A stretch of DNA of 41,809 nucleotides from positions 1 to 41,809 of the forward strand of contig JBILCM010000015.1 in assembly GCA_044353165.1 (NCBI GenBank). Direction: 5' to 3'. Numbering within the stretch: position 1 is the first letter of the stretch; every line of letters begins with the position of its first letter. Shown here in pieces: positions 24,699-30,905 of this stretch. This stretch comes from JBILCM01 sp044353165. Its GTDB lineage: Bacteria > Bacillota > Bacilli > Paenibacillales > YIM-B00363. The notes beneath the pieces were generated by a model. The model ran no database searches and was not told where the DNA came from. It worked only from the letters and a program-made list of their open reading frames with translations. The translations under genes and the position numbers were made by a program.

Positions 24699-25079
24699 AT
24701 GTACAGTTCCAAAGGTGAAGTGGAAGACAAAGTCAGCAGAGCAATTACACATTGGGAGAAAGAATACCTCGGCCGCGGACCACTTTCAGTCAAGACGGAT
24801 ATTGTGAGGAATATGGTGATCACTGTATTGAAAGGGATTCTAACACCCGCTGAGCGTAATTTAGCGAAAACCCGGGATGGTATGCTATCCATCAAAAAAA
24901 TTCGTTCCGATTTGATTGAATCAGGGAATGAAGAGTTGATGGAATTGATTGCAAATTTGACAGGCGTCACTGTTGCTAGTTTTCATACGGATGTGAGCAC
25001 GCGTTCGGGTGAACGGGTGATTGTATTCATCATGAATGAGAACATCGAAGAACGTTTTTCTCAATCGGTAGATCGATAA
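24699..25079 (+). CDS. DUF2294 family protein
   Basis: 126 residues. The ATG at 24699 has AGGAGG 9 bp upstream and is preferred to the in-frame ATG at 24651. The sequence shows helix-then-beta layout, with LGRGPLSVKTDIVRNMVITVLKGILTPAERNLA and a C-terminal VASFHTDVSTRSGERVIVF segment, matching DUF2294 proteins, whose function is not known. The gene precedes the SbtA-type transporter, with a large hairpin between them. A functional link with bicarbonate/CO2 handling is suggested only by this neighbourhood. Confidence 0.8.
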   Translation: MYSSKGEVEDKVSRAITHWEKEYLGRGPLSVKTDIVRNMVITVLKGILTPAERNLAKTRDGMLSIKKIRSDLIESGNEELMELIANLTGVTVASFHTDVSTRSGERVIVFIMNENIEERFSQSVDR

Positions 25080-25109
25080 ACATCTGAATAAGATGGTTCG
25101 AGGTAAACC

Positions 25110-25173
25110 GGGAGTTGCAGGAAAATAACACTCGTTAAGGGAGTGTTATCTTCCATTGCGACTCCCTTTTTTT
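25110..25173 (+). terminator. Large nested terminator/attenuator hairpin upstream of the SbtA-type gene
   Basis: The outer stem pairs 25110-25119 (GGGAGTTGCA) with 25157-25166 (TGCGACTCCC), 10 bp with one T-G wobble. The inner stem pairs 25125-25133 (ATAACACTC) with 25141-25149 (GAGTGTTAT). Seven T follow at 25167-25173. It ends 8 bp before the GGAGGA ribosome site of the transporter. Confidence 0.7.
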
Positions 25174-25194
25174 GCAGACAGGAGGACAATAAAA

Positions 25195-26223
25195 ATGGTT
25201 GAAACGGTTATGTTTAACTTACTTTCCCCAGCAGTCTTGTTTTTTGCGCTTGGTTTGGGGGCCGCCTTCCTCAAATCAGACTTAAAAATTCCCAGCGCCC
25301 TCAGTGATTCTCTTAGCATTTACCTATTAATAGCCATCGGCCTAAAAGGAGGCATCGAACTTTCTGGTTACCGAATAGATGACTTCTTGCTACCTCTGAT
25401 GGGAACGTTGCTCTTAGGTACAATTATCCCTGTCGTCATGTTCATTGTAAGTCGATGGATGGGGATCGATCGCCACAATGCGATTGGCCTTGCAGCGACT
25501 TACGGTTCGGTCAGCATTGTCACATTCGGTGCAGCGATCGCTTTCTTACAACACGAAAAAATACAATATGAGAGTTACATGACAGCAATGGTAGTTTTGC
25601 TGGAAAGCCCGGCGATTTTTGTTTCACTCTTTTTGTTAGGGTGGTTAAATAATCGGGAACAAAGGAGATACGTACATTGTGAAAAAAGTGAAATGGGTAT
25701 TGATTCCAATCGCCCACACCCTAGGATTCAGTTATTCGATCCTCAAATATTCAAAGAAAGTCTCTTAAATAAAAGTGTGCTTTTACTCGTTGGTGCGATG
25801 GTTATTGGAACGATAACAGGTGAGCGGGCGATCCCCGTTGTAAAGACTTTATTTATCGATTTATATGCGGGAATTCTGGTTATCTTTCTATTAGGGATGG
25901 GAATGTCAGCTGGTGAACGAATCGTTGAAATCAAACAATATGGCTTCAAAATGCTCATACTTGCTATCATGATGCCACTCTTGTTTGGTATATTTGCTGT
26001 TCTGATTGGTTACACATGTGGATTATCTATAGGAGGAACCGCGATCATGGGTATTATGGGTGCGAGTGCTTCATATATTGCCGCACCTGCTGCACTGCGA
26101 CACTCCGTTCCACAAGCGAATCCATCGATTTATTTAGGCATGTCGCTTGGCATTACTTTTCCCTTCAATCTCATTGTAGGTTTACCTCTCTACGTGTTGC
26201 TTGCTCAATGGATCCACGGCTAA
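25195..26223 (+). CDS. Sodium-dependent bicarbonate transporter family permease (SbtA/DUF897-like)
   Basis: 342 residues, ATG 8 bp after GGAGGA. It is polytopic, around ten hydrophobic segments, in two repeats. The first begins LLSPAVLFFALGLGAAFLKSDLKIP and includes YLLIAIGLKGGIEL; the second includes MGIMGASASYIAAPAALRHSVP, as in cyanobacterial SbtA. Family members import HCO3- with Na+. The large loop between the halves (~155-185) is charged. No SbtB-like PII regulator is adjacent. Substrate is inferred from the family; other anions are possible in heterotrophs. Confidence 0.85.
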   Translation: MVETVMFNLLSPAVLFFALGLGAAFLKSDLKIPSALSDSLSIYLLIAIGLKGGIELSGYRIDDFLLPLMGTLLLGTIIPVVMFIVSRWMGIDRHNAIGLAATYGSVSIVTFGAAIAFLQHEKIQYESYMTAMVVLLESPAIFVSLFLLGWLNNREQRRYVHCEKSEMGIDSNRPHPRIQLFDPQIFKESLLNKSVLLLVGAMVIGTITGERAIPVVKTLFIDLYAGILVIFLLGMGMSAGERIVEIKQYGFKMLILAIMMPLLFGIFAVLIGYTCGLSIGGTAIMGIMGASASYIAAPAALRHSVPQANPSIYLGMSLGITFPFNLIVGLPLYVLLAQWIHG

Positions 26224-26299
26224 ACTTCGAACGCATATTCCCCTTTTTTTGCTTGATATGGTATGATAAAGTTAAATTTAAACGAACGGAGTAAACCCC

Positions 26300-26572
26300 A
26301 TGACGGAACCGCTTTTAACATTAATACTGAATGAAGTACGGGAAATTAAATCAGAACTGAAGGAAGTTAAAGAAGATGTACGTGTCCTTAAAGAAGATGT
26401 AGTTAGCCTGCATAATGAACAGAAATCAATAAAGGTCGCCATCATTGAATTAAGCCAGGCTGTTTCACGAATTGAAGAGAACCAAAAAGTGCAAGCCCAA
26501 ATTATTGAGTTGCTGTCTGTGCGTTCAATTGCACATGAGGCAGCACTGAGACAACACAAACTGATATCTTAA
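26300..26572 (+). CDS. Small coiled-coil protein, 90 residues
   Basis: Nearly the whole protein is a heptad-patterned charged helix (residues ~5-65), with repeats VREIKSELKEVKEDVRVLKEDV, and no membrane segment. CGGAG precedes the ATG. Proteins of this plan are common in spore formers and are labelled only as coiled-coil or hypothetical. A terminator follows. No function can be assigned; a scaffold or regulator role for a neighbour is speculation. Confidence 0.7.
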   Translation: MTEPLLTLILNEVREIKSELKEVKEDVRVLKEDVVSLHNEQKSIKVAIIELSQAVSRIEENQKVQAQIIELLSVRSIAHEAALRQHKLIS

Positions 26573-26590
26573 GATCATATTAAATGCAAT

Positions 26591-26633
26591 GATTACAGTA
26601 ATTGGAACATTTTCCTCACTGTAATCTTTTTTT
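26591..26633 (+). terminator. Rho-independent terminator after the coiled-coil gene
   Basis: GATTACAGT (26591-26599) and ACTGTAATC (26618-26626) form a 9-bp stem with an 18-nt loop, followed by seven T. Confidence 0.75.
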
Positions 26634-26663
26634 ATTTAAAGAAAGATACATTTTGTGGCACTC

Positions 26664-27284
26664 CTATTTCCGACTCCAAAATTTATAAATATATATCGTA
26701 ATGACTAAAAAAACAATATATCCCATGAAAATCAAGAGTGTAAGTGACCACCCTTGCTCGTTTGACCAGAGCGAACTGCCTACCAACGAGTAAAGCAGCA
26801 TTACTGGCAACTTACCGAGCGCGGAAGCGAGCGCATAAGTTTGGAACGGCACGCGACTCAGTGCTGAAAAGAGATTCACCGCAACTGATGGAACGATAGG
26901 CAATATTCGAGCGAACAAAATCGCAAGGAACGCATGCTGTTCGAACTGGACAGCCAAGCGATGGATTGGTTTGTAAGTTTGAAATAATACTCTATGACCC
27001 CAATCTTGAAAGCCAAACCGAACCGCCAAGAAGAAAAGCAGAGATGCCATGAGGGAACTCATCCAAGTCACCAAACCACCAAGCCACGGACCGAATAGAA
27101 CCCCGATCGCGCCACCGACAAGGCCAAAAGGGATCACAGGAAATAATGCAACGACCGTCGCAACCAATATTATGAAGAGGACAGAAGGAGATGAAGAATG
27201 TATCCACATCAATAGGGGTTCATGTAAAACGAACAAAGCAACGGCACCTATGGTGTAAATAATAACAATGCCCATTTTTTTCAT
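26664..27284 (-). CDS. TVP38/TMEM64 (VTT-domain) family membrane protein
   Basis: 206 residues with GAGGT 9 bp before the ATG. Five to six hydrophobic segments are visible. The VTT core includes FPVIPFGLVGGAIGVLFGPWLGG (~52-74) and ARILPIVPSVAVNLFSALSRVP (~123-144), the paired re-entrant motifs of DedA/VTT proteins. Members of the superfamily move lipids between membrane leaflets or affect polyprenyl and phospholipid traffic. It starts 12 bp after the DUF2156 transferase gene on the same strand, so the two form an operon. Confidence 0.87.
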   Translation of the reverse strand: MKKMGIVIIYTIGAVALFVLHEPLLMWIHSSSPSVLFIILVATVVALFPVIPFGLVGGAIGVLFGPWLGGLVTWMSSLMASLLFFLAVRFGFQDWGHRVLFQTYKPIHRLAVQFEQHAFLAILFARILPIVPSVAVNLFSALSRVPFQTYALASALGKLPVMLLYSLVGSSLWSNEQGWSLTLLIFMGYIVFLVITIYIYKFWSRK

Positions 27285-27296
27285 TATTTAGATACC

Positions 27297-28355
27297 TCAG
27301 GACGTGGTCGACTCCGAAGTTTGCACGGTATCCATGCGAGCAACAGTATGTTGTTGTTGGCACGAAGCGGGCATTATTCGGATCGGTTTACAAATCATGC
27401 TAGACAATTGAACCAAATGCCAAGAAAGCCATCCACCTCTATATGACAAATATTTGCCCTCCCAGATGGGCTTGAACTTATTCTTAAAAGTCATTAATCC
27501 ACGAAATGGATACCACCGCTCTCCAAACCGAAGAATGAACCCCAAAAGCCAATGATCCGTTCGATTCGCAAGCGGTACCATTCCCAGACTACAAGAAACA
27601 TAACCATGTTCCTTACTCCAGCGCAATATATGTATAAACAGCGCATCCATCGCGCCAAGAGGCGCATCCGGCATGTAACGCATCAAATCGATGCTCATTT
27701 TGTTCATTGTCAACTCACCCGAACCTAAAAAAACATTGTCACCAACGATCGAAGCAAAGGCAATGACGCCTCCTTGAGGTGAGCGCATGACCGCTACCGG
27801 CCAATGATTCACATACACGGGACAGAAGGAGCTTACGGAAAAATATTTTTCGTTGTGAGCACCTAACCAAGCTTTGGAGACGCATTTCAATTCTTGCAAT
27901 AAAGTTAACGCATGTGGAGGATGAACTATTTCTGTCTTGAATCCCATGCGTTCAAGTTTGCTCATCCGATGCCTCAATTTCAGCCAATCCTTACCATTCG
28001 TATGGAAATAGGGCAGCGCGACTGTTGCTTCCTCTGCAATTTTAACCGTTCTAAACCCTGCATTAACGCAAGTCGTGAGGTTGGAGGCACCCATTTGATA
28101 AAATATTGGCCTCATTCCAGCGTCTTTCGATTCATCGATAAATGCTTGAATAGCAACAGAAAACAAGTCGGATTCTCCGATAGGGTCTCCGAGTACAACA
28201 CGGCGCTTCCCCTGTGAGCGATATACAAGCAACACTTGACGATCGGCATACCAAAATAACGTTTTATCATCTAATGTGTATAGATGTGCATGTGAATTGT
28301 AACCATATTTTTTCAAAAACGGTTGAAGAATTTCAAAATTAGCAGTATTCATCAT
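27297..28355 (-). CDS. DUF2156 (MprF C-terminal-like) aminoacyl-phospholipid synthase
   Basis: 352 residues from the ATG at 28355, with GGAGGG 9 bp upstream. It has no membrane segments. Two GNAT-like folds are expected. Recognisable are YNSHAHLYTLDDKTLFWY (~20-37), VLGDPIGESD near 54, and KLRHRMSKLERMGF near 124. This matches the catalytic C-terminal domain of MprF-type lysyl- or alanyl-phosphatidylglycerol synthases, without the N-terminal flippase. It would add an amino acid from tRNA to a lipid. The downstream VTT protein may supply the missing membrane step. Confidence 0.85.
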   Translation of the reverse strand: MMNTANFEILQPFLKKYGYNSHAHLYTLDDKTLFWYADRQVLLVYRSQGKRRVVLGDPIGESDLFSVAIQAFIDESKDAGMRPIFYQMGASNLTTCVNAGFRTVKIAEEATVALPYFHTNGKDWLKLRHRMSKLERMGFKTEIVHPPHALTLLQELKCVSKAWLGAHNEKYFSVSSFCPVYVNHWPVAVMRSPQGGVIAFASIVGDNVFLGSGELTMNKMSIDLMRYMPDAPLGAMDALFIHILRWSKEHGYVSCSLGMVPLANRTDHWLLGFILRFGERWYPFRGLMTFKNKFKPIWEGKYLSYRGGWLSWHLVQLSSMICKPIRIMPASCQQQHTVARMDTVQTSESTTS

Positions 28356-28555
28356 TGTGCGGAACCCTCCACAACGAAAGTATATGCCGTAAAACAAACG
28401 TAGGCAATGAATTTATTGTTTGGAATGTAGGTTCAATAAAATATATTGAGGTTGAACAAGGAAACTGTGAGTATTTTGAATTTATTTGCAGGAAATTGTC
28501 ATTACCTCGCTGAATATATTTGACTTAACCAGGTTTTTGTGAGGAGACTTTCATC

Positions 28556-28741
28556 ATGAATTCAAACTTCGAGAAAACAATCGAAAGCCTTCTAAAGAAA
28601 AGACGTCAATTGCATGAGGTGAAGGAAGATCCGATCGTCGATATGATCAGAACGCTCTTGAGTGTCGGTGCAAGCATTGAACTGATCGCATCGATCACAA
28701 AATGTTCAGTCGAAGAAATTAAGAAAATCAAAGATGATTAA
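28556..28741 (+). CDS. Small protein with HTH-like C-terminus, 61 residues
   Basis: GAGGAG precedes the ATG. The protein is charged and helical; the C-terminal ~25 residues (VGASIELIASITKCSVEEIKKIK) have the spacing of a helix-turn-helix of the kind seen at the end of Rpn-type or phage-like regulators. No partner domain is present. It is followed by a terminator, so it is a single gene. Family not recognised. Confidence 0.65.
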   Translation: MNSNFEKTIESLLKKRRQLHEVKEDPIVDMIRTLLSVGASIELIASITKCSVEEIKKIKDD

Positions 28742-28768
28742 TGCACTGAACTTTTCGCATTATTAATT

Positions 28769-28814
28769 AAAGTGTATTGGAACGTTGGGTGAATCCAGTC
28801 ACTTTCTTTTTTTT
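28769..28814 (+). terminator. Rho-independent terminator after the 61-residue gene
   Basis: AAAGTG (28769-28774) pairs with CACTTT (28800-28805). An inner TTGGA/TCCAG stem extends the hairpin. C and eight T follow. Confidence 0.65.
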
Positions 28815-28927
28815 GTAATCAAAATGTAATGTTTTCGCCAGCACACTTCTACAAATTTCGCAACGTGTCAGAGATATAATTGGAATACGCTTAGGAGAAC
28901 TGGGCGAATGACAATGGAGGGATTTGT

Positions 28928-29158
28928 ATGAGCGAAGTTGGGAATGAACTGCCAGAAGTCGAAGCAGAAGGCGCACAAGCTTTCGAGTTAGCTGAAGCCG
29001 AGGTTGCTGCTGCAGAGGGCGCCGAAGAGGAAGCGGAAGAAGAAATTGAGGACATCGTCGATGAAGTCGACGAAGACATGTTTGTTGCTCAGGAGGAGGT
29101 TGCTGCTGCAGAAGCGGACGCCGACAATGAAGAATCCGAAGAGCCCGCAGAGGCCTAG
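28928..29158 (+). CDS. Very acidic low-complexity protein, 76 residues
   Basis: ATGGAGGG is close upstream of the ATG at 28928. Almost the whole chain is Glu, Ala, Asp and Val, with only one Met apart from the start and no Lys or Arg. EVAAAE occurs twice. At DNA level a 17-nt block (GAGGTTGCTGCTGCAGA) is repeated exactly at 29000-29016 and 29096-29112. It resembles acidic tails such as that of the RNA-polymerase delta subunit, but lacks its folded domain. It may be an intrinsically disordered binding protein. The opposite-strand frame (28767-29219) is a shadow. Confidence 0.65.
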   Translation: MSEVGNELPEVEAEGAQAFELAEAEVAAAEGAEEEAEEEIEDIVDEVDEDMFVAQEEVAAAEADADNEESEEPAEA

Positions 29159-29181
29159 TGGAATAAAATAAATACTTAAAG

Positions 29182-29229
29182 CAGGAGTAGCCCGAAGGTC
29201 GAGAATACCTGACAGGCAACTCCTGTTTT
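29182..29229 (+). terminator. Weak terminator-like hairpin after the acidic gene
   Basis: CAGGAGT (29182-29188) and ACTCCTG (29219-29225), then TTTT. The loop is long (~30 nt). A TATAAT -10 element at 29234-29239 for the next gene follows. Confidence 0.4.
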
Positions 29230-29273
29230 CGTATATAATAGTGGATAAGCTTTATTAAAATTTGGGGGTCTCC

Positions 29274-29861
29274 ATGGAATACAGTGCATTAAAGCCTTCG
29301 TTTTTCAGTCAATCTACGCTAGATTTAGCGCATTCCCTGCTGGGAAAAACCCTAGTGCATGAGACCAAAGATGGTTTTTTGTCAGGTTGGATTGTGGAAA
29401 CAGAAGCCTATAGGGGACCACTTGATCGCGCTGCGCATAGTTTCGGGAATCGACGGACTCCGAGGACAGAGGTCATGTATGGCCCACCGGGATTTGCTTA
29501 TACTTATGTCATGCACACGCACTGTTTGTTGAATGTTGTCAGCGGACAGGAAGGACAACCCGAAGCGGTGCTCGTTCGTGCCATTGAACCGATTGATGGC
29601 ATAGAAAAGATGAGACAACATCGCGGACAATTAAAACGGATGCAAGATCTCACGAATGGGCCTGGAAAACTGACCAAAGCTTTTGCTATTTCAATGCATA
29701 ATTACGGGAGTGCATTGTGGACACCTCCTTTATATTTTGCTGAAGGTCGAACTGTAACCCAATTGTCAACAGGACCCCGAATTGGCATCGAGAACAGCGG
29801 TGAAGCGAAATACTATCCTTGGCGATTCTGGGAAACTGGAAATCCATTCGTGTCCAAATAA
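29274..29861 (+). CDS. DNA-3-methyladenine glycosylase, AAG/MPG family
   Basis: 195 residues; the ATG at 29274 has GGGGG upstream and is preferred to TTG at 29262. Family motifs are IVETEAYRGPLDRAAHS (~39-55), RTEVMYGPPGFAYTY (~61-75, with the base-flipping Tyr region), and HTHCLLNVVSG. It excises alkylated purines (3-methyladenine, hypoxanthine) from DNA as the first step of base excision repair. It is about the usual bacterial length (~190-200). It stands alone; the photolyase is 5 kb away. Confidence 0.92.
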   Translation: MEYSALKPSFFSQSTLDLAHSLLGKTLVHETKDGFLSGWIVETEAYRGPLDRAAHSFGNRRTPRTEVMYGPPGFAYTYVMHTHCLLNVVSGQEGQPEAVLVRAIEPIDGIEKMRQHRGQLKRMQDLTNGPGKLTKAFAISMHNYGSALWTPPLYFAEGRTVTQLSTGPRIGIENSGEAKYYPWRFWETGNPFVSK

Positions 29862-29915
29862 TGGGGACGTGAAGTTTTTTTGTTACATTTTTATGAAAAC
29901 CAATACGAGGAGTGC

Positions 29916-29964
29916 ATCATACAACGTTTTTTTTAGGAAATCGTTCGCAGAATAGTTGTATCAT
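29916..29964. repeat. Imperfect inverted repeat before the DUF3050 gene
   Basis: ATCATACAAC (29916-29925) and GTTGTATCAT (29955-29964) pair at 9 of 10 positions across a 29-nt gap. It ends 24 bp before the start codon. It could be an operator or a leader hairpin. Confidence 0.35.
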
Positions 29965-29987
29965 AAATAAAAAGGAGAGATGCTCAG

Positions 29988-30755
29988 ATGCAGGTAACGC
30001 CTATGAAATCATTAGATCAGATAAGGGAAAGTCTTTTGAATCACCCCATTTATCGGGAAATCAACACACCCGAAAAAGTTGAAATTTTTATGGAGCACCA
30101 CGTGTTTGCCGTATGGGATTTTATGAGTTTATTGAAGCGACTGCAACAAGATCTCACTACGGTACAGGTTCCTTGGATCCCTTCTCCTAATAGTGAATAT
30201 ACAAGATTTATTAACGAAATCGTCTTGGCAGAAGAATCGGATGAAGATGGCTTGGGAGGACACGCGAGTCATTTTGAATTGTACTTGGAAGCAATGAAGC
30301 AATCTCAAGTAGAAACCGACACAATCCTGATGTTTGTAGCTAAGATCAAATCAGGTGTTACTGTAGAAGATGCATTGAAAGATCAGCGTATTCCCAGACA
30401 AATTGCCGAATTTGTCCAATTCACATTGCATGTCGCCCAACATGGGAAAACGCATGAAGTTGCAGCAGCATTCTTCTATGGAAGAGAAGATGTCATTCCT
30501 GATATGTTCTCCTCGCTCATCGAATCGTTACGGGATAAAGGGATGAACTGCGATCGTCTCATTTATTATCTCGAGCGCCATATCGAATTAGATGGAGACC
30601 ATCACGGACCATTAGCTCAAAAACTGCTGACAGCGCTTTGTGAGGGCGATGCCACCAAAGAACGAGAAGCAGAAGAGATGGCTATCTACTCGCTACAAGC
30701 GCGAAAAAATCTTTGGGATGGGGTTCTTGCGGATATAAGGTTTAGTTCTTTTTGA
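29988..30755 (+). CDS. DUF3050 family protein, haem-oxygenase-like diiron fold
   Basis: 255 residues, AAGGAGAG upstream of ATG. It is all-helical, with potential metal ligands in three clusters: MEHHVFAVWDFM (~30-41), EESDEDGLGGHASHFELYLEA (~77-97), and ERHIELDGDHHGPLA (~203-217). These match the repeated E/H/D pattern of haem-oxygenase-like oxidases/oxygenases (HDO), to which DUF3050 is related. A cytoplasmic, iron-dependent oxygenase is likely. No biosynthetic partner gene is adjacent, so the substrate is unknown. Confidence 0.83.
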   Translation: MQVTPMKSLDQIRESLLNHPIYREINTPEKVEIFMEHHVFAVWDFMSLLKRLQQDLTTVQVPWIPSPNSEYTRFINEIVLAEESDEDGLGGHASHFELYLEAMKQSQVETDTILMFVAKIKSGVTVEDALKDQRIPRQIAEFVQFTLHVAQHGKTHEVAAAFFYGREDVIPDMFSSLIESLRDKGMNCDRLIYYLERHIELDGDHHGPLAQKLLTALCEGDATKEREAEEMAIYSLQARKNLWDGVLADIRFSSF

Positions 30756-30818
30756 GTGACAAGCAATACGATGAGAATAATTTGAAACGTTCTATTCCAA
30801 TATTTCAGCAAAGTCTTT

Positions 30819-30864
30819 AAAAAATGGTTGAGTAGAGAATAATGTCCCTCTCAACCATTCTTTT
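30819..30864. terminator. Bidirectional terminator between DUF3050 and GH98-like genes
   Basis: AATGGTTGAG (30823-30832) and CTCAACCATT (30850-30859) form a 10-bp stem. CTTTTG follows on the plus strand and TTTTTTAAA on the minus strand, so it can end both convergent transcripts. Confidence 0.75.
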
Positions 30865-30905
30865 GAGTGCAATGTAACATTCTAATACACGTGATATATC
30901 TGAAA

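Noticed and set aside
24614..24718. 34-codon frame before the DUF2294 gene
   Set aside because: No clear ribosome site of its own and no recognised sequence; kept only as part of a finding, not as a gene.
24578..24970. 130-residue minus-strand frame opposite the DUF2294 gene
   Set aside because: The plus-strand DUF2294 frame has a strong ribosome site and family sequence; this is its shadow.
28767..29219. 150-residue minus-strand frame rich in Leu, Arg, Pro and Gln
   Set aside because: It is the complement of the repetitive acidic gene; composition is a by-product of GAA/GCA-rich codons and there is no ribosome site.
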